Source: Nostoc sp. NIES-4103 (GTDB lineage Bacteria; Cyanobacteriota; Cyanobacteriia; Cyanobacteriales; Nostocaceae). Taken from it: a stretch of 64,000 nucleotides of DNA. Positions within the stretch are counted from its first letter, which is position 1, and each line of letters starts with the position of its first letter. Made by a program: the position numbers and the translations under genes. Location: positions 3,615,044-3,679,043 of the forward strand of contig NZ_AP018288.1 in NCBI RefSeq assembly GCF_002368335.1. The letters run 5' to 3'. Shown here piece after piece: positions 43,556 through 53,800 of the stretch. The notes beneath the pieces were generated by a model that did no database searches, was not told the origin of the DNA, and saw only the letters and a list, made by a program, of their open reading frames with translations.

Positions 43556-44002
43556 ATGCTTGAAGATACTGATTACCTTCTGCAAGAACCTGACTACATC
43601 GGTGCTGGATTTGGTTTTCCATTACGAGTGAATGTACAGGGTGGAGTTCAACTGAGTACAGCTCAACCAAATATAGAAGAGTCCATTATTATCATTCTCC
43701 GCACAGATTTAGGTGAGCGGGTATATCGTCCTAATTTTGGTTCTCGGTTATCTGATTTAGTTTTTGAACCCCTGAGTATCCAAACTTTATTGCTAATTCG
43801 TCGCTATGTTGAAGAAGCATTAGAAATGTGGGAACCACGTATCATTTTAAAACAAGTGCGTGCTGACCCCGATCCCATCAGAGGCAAAGTTGATATTGTA
43901 ATTGAATATCAACCGAAAAATAGCTACGACCTCCGCAGTTTAGTTTTTCCCTTTTATTTAGAATCGCGAGAATCATTAGGCGAAATAACACGCGCAGAAT
44001 AA
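43556..44002 (+). CDS. eCIS baseplate wedge protein, gp25-like (Afp9-like)
   Basis: A 148-residue protein with the gp25/GPW pattern: IIIILRTDLGERVYRPNFGSRLSDLVFEP, then LLIRRYVEEALEMWEPRI. It is part of the baseplate wedge. I prefer the ATG at 43556 (MLEDTDYLLQEPDYIGAGF) to the TTG at 43505, because the latter lies in the shared upstream element and adds residues not typical of the family. Confidence 0.85.
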   Translation: MLEDTDYLLQEPDYIGAGFGFPLRVNVQGGVQLSTAQPNIEESIIIILRTDLGERVYRPNFGSRLSDLVFEPLSIQTLLLIRRYVEEALEMWEPRIILKQVRADPDPIRGKVDIVIEYQPKNSYDLRSLVFPFYLESRESLGEITRAE

Positions 44003-44043
44003 CAAATAACTATTGACCATTGACTATTGACTAATAACTAACA

Positions 44044-46275
44044 ATGGAATTCGATTTTTTACCTAAGCTACCAAAATCAAATCTTGATGACCGTACTTTT
44101 AAAGATTTAGTCGAGGAATGTATTCTTCGCATTCCCCGCTACTGTCCTGAGTGGACAAATCATAACCCTGGAGATCCGGGAATTACTTTGATTGAATTGT
44201 TCGCTTGGCTGACTGATCAAATGTTGTTACGGTTCAATCAAGTTCCCCGCAGAAATTATGTAGCTTTTTTAGAATTGCTGGGGATTCGCCTTAACCCTCC
44301 AACACCAGCTAGGTGTGAACTGACATTTTATTTAATAACAGCACAGCCTGCTGAAGTGAGAATACCTTTTGCCACTGAAGTAGCAACAATTCGTACAGAA
44401 ACGGAAGAAGCAGTAATTTTTACTACTGACAACGAATTAGTAATTGGTAATCCTCAAATTAAACATTTACTGACAGCAGATATCAACGAAGCAATACCCC
44501 AACAATTGCGCGATCGCACTCCTAATAATAGACAATGGGATAACTTAGAAGAAACTTTTTTATTTGAAGAAGCTACCCCCGGTAATTGTTTTTATCTCGT
44601 TTTAGAAGACCCAGAAAACTCTATAGCTGGAAATGTAATTGCTATTACTTTCAAAGGAGAAGCTGCGACAACTACTGGTATTAATCCTGACGACCCACCG
44701 CGCCAGTGGGAAGCTTGGAATGGTATAAATTGGCAGCCAATTTTACGGCTTAAAGATGATGATAAAACCAAAGGTTTCAGCTTTAGTGAAGTTATCCAAC
44801 CATTAGAAGGAGCAGATGTAATTTTACATTTACCCCAACAATTACCGCACACTGACTTTAGTACTCGTTTTGCAGGTCGTTGGATACGTTGCGTTTATAC
44901 TTATCCTAATGAAACTCAACCAAGTTACAGTCGTTCTCCTAGCATAGTTGCTTTAGAGATACACAGCATTGGTGGTGCAGTTAATGCTACTCAATGTATT
45001 AGGGTAGAGGATGAATTTTTAGGAATTAGTAACGGTAAACCCGGCCAATCTTTTGAATTGCAAAGTACACCTATCCTAGACAGAATCCGAGAACAACAAG
45101 AACACATCGAAATTAGACTACCAGACGGTGATATTCAAGATTGGACAGAAGTACCTAACTTTGGTGCTTCTACACCTGATGACCTACATTACACTATTGA
45201 TGCTCAAACAGGTGCAGTTCAATTTGGCCCTTTGGTGCGAGAACCAAGCCAAATTCAGGTATTGACCCAAGAAAGGTCACAAATCCAAGCTGTAGGTAGA
45301 ATTATTCGCCGGGAAAATGTAGACACCAGAAATTTTGCCTATATTCAACCACAAGCAGCCGCCAATAATCACAGTGTGGTCTTAGATAGACAATACGGCA
45401 AAGTCCCGCCTATTGGTTCAGAAATATATATGCTGGCTTACCGCACAGGTGGTGGTAGTTGGGGTAACGTTCAAGCTGGGAAAATTACGGTACTCAAAAA
45501 TTCTATTCCTTATGTGAAAAGTGTAATTAACTATCTTCCAGCTTATGGTGGCACCGATGCAGAATCTCTAGACGAGGCTGTGATTAGAGTGCCAGAAATG
45601 CTACGTACTCGTGAGTCTGCTGTTATTCCTGAAGATTTTGAGCGAGTCGCCAAGACAGCCGCTCAAAGAGCAGTTGCGCGTGTTCATGCTTTAACTAGAC
45701 CAGAACAGACAACAGCCGGAATTGTCCGCTTACTCGTTGTTCCCAAAAAAGTAGATGTAAATACCTTTGATTTTCAGCAAGGGATGAAGCCAGATGAATA
45801 TTTTGATTTATCTAGGGAACTGAAAACAGAAATTTTGGACTACATGAGCGATCGCAAGCCTTTGGGTGTACAAGTAAAGTTGGAAGAACCAGAATATGTC
45901 GGGGTGAGTGTCGAAACAGAAGTATTTTTAGAGCCACAATACAATAATCCAAGGGATCAAGAAATCATCCGTTTTCAATTGCTAACAACCCTCTACCGTT
46001 TTTTGAATCCTTTAGTAGGAGGACTAGCTCATCAAGGTTGGGAATTAGGTCGCTGTGTTTATCCTTCTGATATTTTTGCTGTGTGTCGTCAAATTCGCGG
46101 AGTACGTTATCTAGGAACCGTAAAACTCTACAGTTTACGTAAGTTCGATGGCGAATGGTTCCGTGCAGATATCCCAGAACTAGAAATTGATCCTGGGCCT
46201 AGTGGTCTTGCTTGTTCTTGGAATGATCATAATTCTCAACTGCAATCTGGCCATATCATTGAGTTTCGCGATTAA
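44044..46275 (+). CDS. eCIS baseplate wedge protein, gpJ-like (Afp11-like)
   Basis: A 743-residue baseplate protein. The N-terminus (DRTFKDLVEECILRIPRYCPEWTNHNPGDPGITLIELFAWL) and the core (YGGTDAESLDEAVIRVPEMLRTRESAVIPEDFERVA) match the putative baseplate assembly/gpJ family of contractile injection systems. The middle (residues about 130-430) is an expanded beta-rich insert common in eCIS versions. It forms the wedge ring with the gp25 and gpI-like proteins. No membrane segment is seen. Confidence 0.9.
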   Translation: MEFDFLPKLPKSNLDDRTFKDLVEECILRIPRYCPEWTNHNPGDPGITLIELFAWLTDQMLLRFNQVPRRNYVAFLELLGIRLNPPTPARCELTFYLITAQPAEVRIPFATEVATIRTETEEAVIFTTDNELVIGNPQIKHLLTADINEAIPQQLRDRTPNNRQWDNLEETFLFEEATPGNCFYLVLEDPENSIAGNVIAITFKGEAATTTGINPDDPPRQWEAWNGINWQPILRLKDDDKTKGFSFSEVIQPLEGADVILHLPQQLPHTDFSTRFAGRWIRCVYTYPNETQPSYSRSPSIVALEIHSIGGAVNATQCIRVEDEFLGISNGKPGQSFELQSTPILDRIREQQEHIEIRLPDGDIQDWTEVPNFGASTPDDLHYTIDAQTGAVQFGPLVREPSQIQVLTQERSQIQAVGRIIRRENVDTRNFAYIQPQAAANNHSVVLDRQYGKVPPIGSEIYMLAYRTGGGSWGNVQAGKITVLKNSIPYVKSVINYLPAYGGTDAESLDEAVIRVPEMLRTRESAVIPEDFERVAKTAAQRAVARVHALTRPEQTTAGIVRLLVVPKKVDVNTFDFQQGMKPDEYFDLSRELKTEILDYMSDRKPLGVQVKLEEPEYVGVSVETEVFLEPQYNNPRDQEIIRFQLLTTLYRFLNPLVGGLAHQGWELGRCVYPSDIFAVCRQIRGVRYLGTVKLYSLRKFDGEWFRADIPELEIDPGPSGLACSWNDHNSQLQSGHIIEFRD

Positions 46276-46300
46276 ATTTCAAGCCAAGCCACAAGGCGAG

Positions 46301-46399
46301 TCTAATCTAAAATCTCAAATCCAAAATCCAAAATCTCAAATCCAAAATCTCAAATCCAAAATCCAAAATCTCAAATCCAAAATCTCAAATCCAAAATCC
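46301..46399. repeat. Heptamer-type repeat AATCCAAAATCTCA
   Basis: Alternating AAATCCA and AAATCTC heptamers fill the gap between the gpJ-like and gpI-like genes, about twelve units. No separate promoter is seen. Confidence 0.85.
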
Positions 46400-46411
46400 A
46401 TTCATTGAGAT

Positions 46412-47407
46412 ATGACTCAAGCAATTTCTCGTGAAACTCTAGCTTTATCGCTAATTGCCATGCGATCGCCTGAAGTTGTGCCATCCAAAGGTTTTACACT
46501 CAAAGATAGCAAAGCTGACGAACCCATCGGTAACGAACTCCTCCTCCAACCAGGCGAAGTCGGAAAAATGTTCGTAAGAATAGAAAATGTAGCCAATCGT
46601 TCACTACAATGGAAATTACACATAGAAGGAGATTTTCCTTTCAATTGGTGCGAGTGGAATCAAACAGATTTTGCAGAAATTGCTGCTAATCAAAAGTTGG
46701 AAGCAGAGATCAATTTTCTAGTTCCAAAAGATTTTTTTGAAAATCAATCAAGTTTACATCCCCAAAAACCACGATTGCAACTAAATTATCAAAGTCAAGT
46801 TTATCTTTTTATACAAGAAGGAAGCGAACAAAGACTCATACAATATCGTATCTTTGACCTTGCGGTACGTCCTAGTAGTTCCTATCTGGATTATTTACCG
46901 GCACTTTATCGAGAGGTAGACTTTGTAAGAAGATTTGTCAGCATTTTAGAACAAGCTTTTGACCCAGCAGTTCAAACTCTAGACACTCTTTGGGCATATC
47001 TAGATCCAATCACTGCTCCTAAAACACTCCTACCTTTTCTCGCCTATTGGGTAGGTTGGGAAATCGATAGCAATTGGGATATTGAAAGACAACGGCTGTT
47101 AATTAAGAATGCGATCGCCCTTTATCGTTGGCATGGTACTCGATATGGTTTACGCTTATACATACACCTTTATACAGGCTTACCTTTAGAGCAAATCAAT
47201 ATTAGAGAAGTTTTCGACCTCGGTTTTGTTATCGGCCCAACTCTTATAGGTGAAGACTCTATGCTGGGAGGTGGCTGTCCCTATCATTTCATTGTAGAAC
47301 TCCATGTGCAACAATCACAGCAAATCAATGAAAGACTATTAAGAGAAATTATTCAACGTCAGAAACCAGCTTTTTGTACGTATGACTTAGATATTCAGTA
47401 TTTTTAG
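46412..47407 (+). CDS. eCIS tail protein I-like (Afp12-like) with extra N-terminal domain
   Basis: A 331-residue protein. Residues about 150-331 are the tail protein I/Afp12 domain: SYLDYLPALYREVDFVRRFVSILEQAFDP, then PFLAYWVGWEID, AIALYRWHGTRYGLRLYIHLYTG. Residues 1-145 form an added beta-sandwich (PGEVGKMFVRIENVANRSLQWKLHIEG) that resembles the Ig-like domains of the two membrane proteins at 14.6-19.7 kb. Such an extension could contact them or a membrane. It is the last structural gene of the operon in this window. Confidence 0.8.
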   Translation: MTQAISRETLALSLIAMRSPEVVPSKGFTLKDSKADEPIGNELLLQPGEVGKMFVRIENVANRSLQWKLHIEGDFPFNWCEWNQTDFAEIAANQKLEAEINFLVPKDFFENQSSLHPQKPRLQLNYQSQVYLFIQEGSEQRLIQYRIFDLAVRPSSSYLDYLPALYREVDFVRRFVSILEQAFDPAVQTLDTLWAYLDPITAPKTLLPFLAYWVGWEIDSNWDIERQRLLIKNAIALYRWHGTRYGLRLYIHLYTGLPLEQINIREVFDLGFVIGPTLIGEDSMLGGGCPYHFIVELHVQQSQQINERLLREIIQRQKPAFCTYDLDIQYF

Positions 47408-47679
47408 TTATATTTTGCATTAACTTGGAAGGCTGTAAAATACCCAATTTCTTCAATAACTGAGTAATTTGACTACCCTCAATGGGCAAAATTATTACAA
47501 TGAAATATTAGCAATCAAAATCGGCATTTAACCTTATTGAGTTTAGTTTCTACGTTTACTTCAGCCTGCTTCAGGATTTAAAATACGTTATAAATTGTAA
47601 CCTTATAGAAAGTTTCTTGATTTCATATTAGTAAAAAGCTAATAATGCTAAAAGTTGCAAAAAAATCGAGAAATCCACT

Positions 47680-49998
47680 ATGAGTAAGTTAGTAGTGATT
47701 AACCTAGAAAAAGGTAATTTGATTGACGGTTTTTCTTCTGTCACTGCCCAGATATGGGATAATAAAACTCGACCTATACAATTTACAGGTAGTTTACCAG
47801 CAGCACCAGAAATTTCAGAAACTTATAAAAGGTTTAAAATAATTTATCAATCGCTCTATCATGGAATCAGAAGGCGTTCTCGACTAGAAATTGAAGACGT
47901 TGGCTTAACAAATGTGAGTGAAGTTGACTTCACAGAAGTTTCCCAACAGTTACAAGAACAAATAAATACTTGGTTAAACTCAAACTCTTTTCGGAGTATA
48001 GACCAACAATTACGAGCGCGATTGCTTTTAAACGAAGAAATTCAAATAATTATCGAAACAAGTGATAGCTTACTGCAAAAGCTTCCTTGGCATCTATGGA
48101 ATTTCTTTGATGACTACCAAAATGCTGAAGTAGCGCTAAGTATACCAAAATATGAAAAAATTAAAAAAATCAGAAAAAGTTATACTAATAAAGTTAGAAT
48201 TTTAGCTATTTTAGGTAATAGTGAAGGAATTAATATCGACCAAGACCGAGCGGTGCTTGAGCAGTTACCAAATGCTACAACAATATTTTTGGTAGAACCC
48301 TCACGCCAAGAATTAGATCAGTGGCTTTGGCATAAAGATGGTTGGGATATTTTATTTTTTGCTGGGCATAGTCAAAGTTATGGAAATACAGGTTCTATTC
48401 AAATTAATCAAACCAGTAGTTTAAAAATATCTGAATTAAAAAATGCTTTAAAACATGCGATTAAACGTGGTTTGAAGTTAGCAATTTTCAACTCTTGCGA
48501 TGGTTTGGGACTAGCAAATCAGTTAGCTCAGTGGCATATTCCCCAACTTATTGTCATGCGAGAAAATGTGCCAGATGTGGTAGCACAAACATTTTTAAAG
48601 TATTTTCTCACAGCTTTTGCTGATAATCAATCTTTTTATTTAGCAGTGCGGTATGCGCGAGAAAGGTTGCAAGGTTTAGAAGATGACTTTCCTGGTGCTT
48701 CTTGGCTACCCACAATTTGTCAGAATCCAGCAGAAGAACCACCTACTTGGAATGAATTATGCGGTAAAATCAGCAAAGTTTCTTTTTCTTGGTTCAACAA
48801 GCAAAGCCTGCAAAAAGTTTTGCTGACAAGTCTAGTAGTGACTGGCTTATTGTTGGGAGTGCGATCGCAAGGAATAATTCAAGCATGGGAACTGAAAGCT
48901 TTTGATGCTATGATGCGGCTTAGACCTGATGAAGGGCCAGATCAACGCCTGTTATTGGTGACAGTTACCGAAGCAGATATTCAAGCTCAACAACAAAGGC
49001 AAAAGTCGTCTCTATCAGATGATGCATTAGCGCAATTATTGCAGATATTAGCAAAATCAAAGCCGAAAGCTATAGGTTTAGATATTTATCGTGATTTTCC
49101 AGTAGAATCTCAAAATTCAAATTTAGCAATCGAGTTGCGACAAAATCAAAACTTTTTTGCGATTTGTAAAGTCAGCGAAAGTAGCAAAAATGGTGTTTTA
49201 CCTCCACCAGAAATTCCCACTCAACGTCTAGGCTTTAGTGATATAGTCCGCGATAGCGATTTTATTGTCCGTCGTCATTTGCTAATTTTAACCCCAGATC
49301 CGCAATCACCTTGTAAAACCAGTTATTCATTAGGAGTACGCTTAGCTAGTCAATACTTAGCACAACAAGGGATACCGCTGCAAATTAATGATCAAGGACA
49401 CTTACAGGCTGGGAAAGTAGTTTTTAAACCTATAGATGTTCCTACAGGTAGTTACCAACAATTTGACGCACGCGGACATCAAATTCTGCTTAATTATCGC
49501 TCTACAAAGCACATAGCCCGGCAAGTAACTCTGACACAGATTTTAAATGGTCAATTCGATTCTAACTGGGTTCGCGATCGCATTGTCTTAATAGGCGTTA
49601 ATGCTGAAAGCATAAAAGACGCTTTCCTAACACCTTACAGTATGGGGACTATGCCTTACAAAGAAGTCCCAGGAGTATTACTTCATGCCGAGATGGTAAG
49701 CCAAATACTCAGTGCAGTTTTAGATCATCGACCTCTATTGTGGGTTTGGCCTTCATGGATTGAGGCTTTTTGGATTTGGGGTTGGTCTTTCATCGGCGGT
49801 ATGGTAGCTTTATATAGTATGACAAGATTGCAACTAGCATTGATAGCTAGTGCTGCAATCACTATTTTATATGGATGCTGTTTTGGTCTGTTGCTGTATG
49901 GAGGTTGGATATCATTTTTACCTCCTGCTATTGTATTGATAACTACTGCTTATATATTGATGTCATACAATTCATTGTCAAGCAATCAAAAAAAATAG
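47680..49998 (+). CDS. CHAT-CHASE2 membrane protein
   Basis: A 772-residue protein. After an N-terminal beta-rich region (1-150), residues about 165-355 are a CHAT caspase-like domain with the catalytic pair FFAGHSQS (His) and FNSCDGLG (Cys). A membrane helix (residues about 380-397) leads to a CHASE2 extracytoplasmic sensor (about 400-690), and three membrane helices close the protein (WGWSFIGGMVALYS; LIASAAITILYG; PPAIVLITTAYIL). It could be a protease switched by an outside signal. It starts 270 bases after the last baseplate gene, and the gap has no other gene. A link to the eCIS is suggested by position only. Confidence 0.8.
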   Translation: MSKLVVINLEKGNLIDGFSSVTAQIWDNKTRPIQFTGSLPAAPEISETYKRFKIIYQSLYHGIRRRSRLEIEDVGLTNVSEVDFTEVSQQLQEQINTWLNSNSFRSIDQQLRARLLLNEEIQIIIETSDSLLQKLPWHLWNFFDDYQNAEVALSIPKYEKIKKIRKSYTNKVRILAILGNSEGINIDQDRAVLEQLPNATTIFLVEPSRQELDQWLWHKDGWDILFFAGHSQSYGNTGSIQINQTSSLKISELKNALKHAIKRGLKLAIFNSCDGLGLANQLAQWHIPQLIVMRENVPDVVAQTFLKYFLTAFADNQSFYLAVRYARERLQGLEDDFPGASWLPTICQNPAEEPPTWNELCGKISKVSFSWFNKQSLQKVLLTSLVVTGLLLGVRSQGIIQAWELKAFDAMMRLRPDEGPDQRLLLVTVTEADIQAQQQRQKSSLSDDALAQLLQILAKSKPKAIGLDIYRDFPVESQNSNLAIELRQNQNFFAICKVSESSKNGVLPPPEIPTQRLGFSDIVRDSDFIVRRHLLILTPDPQSPCKTSYSLGVRLASQYLAQQGIPLQINDQGHLQAGKVVFKPIDVPTGSYQQFDARGHQILLNYRSTKHIARQVTLTQILNGQFDSNWVRDRIVLIGVNAESIKDAFLTPYSMGTMPYKEVPGVLLHAEMVSQILSAVLDHRPLLWVWPSWIEAFWIWGWSFIGGMVALYSMTRLQLALIASAAITILYGCCFGLLLYGGWISFLPPAIVLITTAYILMSYNSLSSNQKK

Positions 49999-50016
49999 CA
50001 GACAGAGATTTGCAAA

Positions 50017-50835
50017 ATGAAAATAGATTTTTGTTTCAAACCAATAAATCTAGCGTTGGGAATTATTTTTGCAACTGTTAGTATTACACAATTACCAGTA
50101 AAATCTCAGCAATCCAATAATATACGAGTCCGCTTTATCCAGCCTTCCTTAGAAAAAGAACCAGAAAACCGAGGCGCACCGAGAGATAGGTATGGAGCCG
50201 GAACTCGTGGTGATTGTCCTAATGTAAATATACCTCTGACTGCATTAATACCTTTGATGCAAAAAAATCAAAGTCCAAAACAACTAAAACCAATAAATGT
50301 AACTGCCACAAAATTTGCCTTGGGATTAACAGTTAATGAATTTCCTAAATTTTGGTTTTATTTTCCCTATAGATCCCAAGATATTAACTCTGTCAAATTT
50401 GTCTTATTAGATGAGCAAAATAATTCAGTAACCAAAGAACCTATTCCTATTACTATATCTGGCACACCAGGCATTATTAGCGTTTCTATACCTTCAACTG
50501 CAAAGCCTTTAGAAATTGGCAAGTATTATCATTGGTATTTATTAGTTGATTGCCAAGAACAAAGCAACTCTGAAGATGTTGCAGTTGAAGGTTTAGTTCA
50601 ACGAATAGAACCCAATTCTGATTTAATAAATAAATTAAATACTGCAAAACCAAAAGAGCTTGTAGCTGTTTATGCTCAAGCAGGTATTTGGCAGGATGCA
50701 CTCACTGTCATAGGTGAACTTCGCCGTAGTAAACCAAAAGATAGCACCCTCGCTTCTGATTGGCAAGAGTTGTTAAAATCTATCGATTTGGGCAATATTG
50801 CAACACAACCTATTACAAAGTGTTGTAATCTTTAA
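50017..50835 (+). CDS. DUF928 secreted protein
   Basis: A 272-residue protein with a signal-like N-terminus (NLALGIIFATVSITQLPVKS) and the DUF928 pattern: RGAPRDRYGAGTRGDC, then TVNEFPKFWFYFPY and KYYHWYLLVDC, with paired cysteines. DUF928 proteins regularly accompany CHASE2/CHAT proteins in cyanobacteria. It follows the CHAT-CHASE2 gene after 18 bases and is likely co-transcribed. Function unknown; probably periplasmic. Confidence 0.85.
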   Translation: MKIDFCFKPINLALGIIFATVSITQLPVKSQQSNNIRVRFIQPSLEKEPENRGAPRDRYGAGTRGDCPNVNIPLTALIPLMQKNQSPKQLKPINVTATKFALGLTVNEFPKFWFYFPYRSQDINSVKFVLLDEQNNSVTKEPIPITISGTPGIISVSIPSTAKPLEIGKYYHWYLLVDCQEQSNSEDVAVEGLVQRIEPNSDLINKLNTAKPKELVAVYAQAGIWQDALTVIGELRRSKPKDSTLASDWQELLKSIDLGNIATQPITKCCNL

Positions 50836-50849
50836 TTCTATTAATAGCT

Positions 50850-50918
50850 GGGGACTGGGTAATGGGGACTGGGGAATGGGGACTGGGGAATGGGGACTGG
50901 GGAATGGGGACTGGGTAA
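50850..50918. repeat. Heptamer repeat between convergent genes
   Basis: Alternating GGGGACT and GGGGAAT units, about nine copies, followed by a TAGTAAAAACCAATTACCAATT stretch like the one at 19741. It lies between the convergent DUF928 and CHAT-TPR genes. Confidence 0.85.
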
Positions 50919-50980
50919 TAGTAAAAACCAATTACCAATTACCAATTACCAATTAGCCATTCACGCACATAGTATAATTC

Positions 50981-53749
50981 CTAAAGCCAATTACCTACTA
51001 AAACGTAAGGCGCCCAATAAAATGGATGTTCTTTATACTGCTTTAAAATATACTCTTGGGCGCGACGTAGAGCTTCTGCTTTGGTGATAGCTGCATCGTT
51101 TTTTAACTGTCGATAGAATTCAGCCATGAGAATGGATGTAGATTGATCATCTACTCGCCATAAAGAAGCGAGAGTACTACGGGCCCCTGAACGCACCGCA
51201 ATTCCAGCTAATCCCAAAGCTGCGCGTTTATCTCCAGTAGCCGTTTCACAAGCGCTCAGAACGAGTAATTCTATTGGCTTTAAGGTTCCCACTCGTGACC
51301 CTCTAGTATCCTCTCTGATTTGCAGCACCTCACGCAGTTGATTGGCATTAATCTTGCCATTCCACGCCAGAATAAATGTATCTTCTAGTTGAGAACTAAA
51401 TTTACCGTGAGTTGCCAAATGTACAATAGAAAATGAATCAGAACTAATTTGGTTTTCGATGGTTGTACTAGTGAAAGTTTGATTGAGCAATTGTCTAGCG
51501 GGAATAACAGATTTAATTTCTTCTAATTCAGTGGCTACATTAGGTAAAGGACTAAAACCAAAGCGTGATTCAGTAAGTCCCCCTGTGAATGCTTCAAATT
51601 TTTGTTTTTGTTGTTTTGGTTCTATTAGTTGTAAACCAGGAGATAAAGCAACACTGTACTTTTCTACTATATACTGCTTACCGTCATAGAGGGCTGCTAT
51701 AGGGATATTTCGTAAAGAGCCATCCAGCACAAAAACTAATGTTTTAATCTTATTTTGTTCTAATTCCTTTTCGCCAGGTTTGATTAACCAGTTATATACT
51801 TCTTGAGAAACAAGTTCACGCTCACGAAAAGTATAACGTTGTTCTAAATTTTGCCGCAGTTTTTCTAAAGTGCTTTCTACCTCATTTTTCGCTATATAAG
51901 TTCTGTAATGAGTCAGTTGTTTTTGCTGGGGTAATTTTACAATTACCTCTAGTCTGTCTGCCAAAATGATTGGATAGATGACTGCTGTTGGTGAATTAGC
52001 ATTATCTACAATTTCATCAATCGCTGTTGGCTGGGCAATTATACAAGCATCTCGAAAAAAATTATCTAATTCAGCCAATTGTAAGGCTTCAATGACGTTG
52101 CGAGCCTGTTTTAAATTTTCAGAACTAGGTATTTCTGGTTGCAGTAATAAATTTACTAACTGCCGATACACTGGTTCTACTTGATCTCGAAAGTCAAATT
52201 GAATATCGGGATTGAGAGCTACTAAATCACTACGTAAAGATTTGAGAATGGTTACAGCATTAGTGTATGCTGCTACGGCTGCTGGAAAATTTTTCTGAGC
52301 TGAAAGTATACGACCTAATTGCCAGTGCCATTGATAAGTAATATCTCTTGCATTAATTATCTGGGTGAGCTTTAAAGCTGATTCAGTATATTCTTTAGCT
52401 GTTTCCCATTGTTGGGCTTGTTCGTATAGTTGACCAAGACGACCCAATGCATATGATTCAGCTCGTTCGTCTTTGATAGCTTTGGCTTGTTGAATAGCTG
52501 TGTTTAGCAATTGCACGGTTTCATCTGGGCTGGAAACTGATTTTGCTTGTGCTTTTATGCCTTGATTAACACAGTGTAAACTTTCAGCAAAGTTAACTCT
52601 GGCATAGATAGAAACTCGACTGGGAGTGAGAGTTATTAATGTAGACTTGATCGAAGTCAAGTCTTGGGATGTTGGCTGTTGATGTAGATATAGTAAACCT
52701 TTTAAATGATTAAGTTGTGCTTGTAATGTAGCAATGGGTGAAGTAGAAATATCTACAGTTTTTTGATAAAAATCAAGTGCATTTTTGTAGTAAGTTTTAG
52801 CTTGATCTGTGATGCGTTTATGTCCACAAGGCAAAGGCAAAATATTCTCTTCTTCTGTGGTGTCTCGTAATAAACTTTTATTGGCAAAGGCAAAAGATGT
52901 ATTACCTAAACTCAGATAAGTAGCAGCCAAATTTTCCGAATCACCTGATTGTTGAGCTAATTGCTCAGCTGTCAATAACGCCATCTGTGATTGTTCGAGT
53001 TGACTGACAAATCGCAAAACATTACCGAGACTACGCAAAGCCAAGATTTGTAAAGATGAGGAATTTCTTTGTTGCAAGGTTTGCAATTGTTCTTTTGTGA
53101 TTTCGCAGTTTTGATGATCAAGCTCTAAAGTTTTGAGTAAAGTTTTGCAAGCCCTTGGGTAAAGGCCTAAATCTTGCATGGCTTGAGCTTGGTTAATCTG
53201 GCTTTTAATTGCACCATTTTGATTACCAAGATTTTGATAAATTTTAGCCGCTTGTTGCCAACTTGTTAAGGCTGCTTGTGATTGTCCCACTGCTAATTGC
53301 AACTTTCCTTGGATGTCCAATGTGGAACCGAGGATTTGCTGTTGTGCTGGTGATTTTGGCTGTGTTTGCAGAATATTTAAGCTAGTAGCGATCGCTTGTC
53401 TTGCTTGCTCCCAGTTTCCAAGTTGTTGAGCTGTCAGGGAAACATTACTCAAAGCCATAGCTTGGTTCAGTTTATCACCCCGCGCTGCAAAAGCTGCGGC
53501 AACCTGTGACCAAACCCCCAAAGCTGACTCAAATTCTCTGTTTTGGTAAAGCAATTTCCCTTGTTCTACCAACTGCAAAGGCTGTTTTTGAGTTTGGACA
53601 ATCGCAGTTGACGCCCAAACATCGCTAGTAACTAAGACTCCTCCCACAGAGGATAAAAATAACACTACTGCGAGGATAAGCGATCGCACTTGACTACTAT
53701 AGAAAAACCTGGCTTGGCGCGATCGCCATCTGTACTGTTTTTTATGCAT
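50981..53749 (-). CDS. TPR-CHAT protein linked to two-partner secretion
   Basis: A 922-residue protein. A basic N-terminus and hydrophobic helix (SLILAVVLFLSSVGGVLV, residues 24-41) suggest export or anchoring. Residues about 50-520 are tetratricopeptide repeats (for example KLLYQNREFESALGVWSQVA). Residues about 610-922 are a CHAT protease domain with LATHGKFSS (His) and LSACETATG (Cys), then ALGLAGIAVRSGARSTLASLW. It is third in the minus-strand order TpsB, TpsA, TPR-CHAT, 51 bases after TpsA. It may process or control the exoprotein; known pairing in cyanobacteria, exact role unproven. Confidence 0.85.
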   Translation of the reverse strand: MHKKQYRWRSRQARFFYSSQVRSLILAVVLFLSSVGGVLVTSDVWASTAIVQTQKQPLQLVEQGKLLYQNREFESALGVWSQVAAAFAARGDKLNQAMALSNVSLTAQQLGNWEQARQAIATSLNILQTQPKSPAQQQILGSTLDIQGKLQLAVGQSQAALTSWQQAAKIYQNLGNQNGAIKSQINQAQAMQDLGLYPRACKTLLKTLELDHQNCEITKEQLQTLQQRNSSSLQILALRSLGNVLRFVSQLEQSQMALLTAEQLAQQSGDSENLAATYLSLGNTSFAFANKSLLRDTTEEENILPLPCGHKRITDQAKTYYKNALDFYQKTVDISTSPIATLQAQLNHLKGLLYLHQQPTSQDLTSIKSTLITLTPSRVSIYARVNFAESLHCVNQGIKAQAKSVSSPDETVQLLNTAIQQAKAIKDERAESYALGRLGQLYEQAQQWETAKEYTESALKLTQIINARDITYQWHWQLGRILSAQKNFPAAVAAYTNAVTILKSLRSDLVALNPDIQFDFRDQVEPVYRQLVNLLLQPEIPSSENLKQARNVIEALQLAELDNFFRDACIIAQPTAIDEIVDNANSPTAVIYPIILADRLEVIVKLPQQKQLTHYRTYIAKNEVESTLEKLRQNLEQRYTFRERELVSQEVYNWLIKPGEKELEQNKIKTLVFVLDGSLRNIPIAALYDGKQYIVEKYSVALSPGLQLIEPKQQKQKFEAFTGGLTESRFGFSPLPNVATELEEIKSVIPARQLLNQTFTSTTIENQISSDSFSIVHLATHGKFSSQLEDTFILAWNGKINANQLREVLQIREDTRGSRVGTLKPIELLVLSACETATGDKRAALGLAGIAVRSGARSTLASLWRVDDQSTSILMAEFYRQLKNDAAITKAEALRRAQEYILKQYKEHPFYWAPYVLVGNWL

Positions 53750-53800
53750 ATTTTATGAATTATGTCAAGTGTAAAACTATTTCTTCTCACTTTCTACTCT

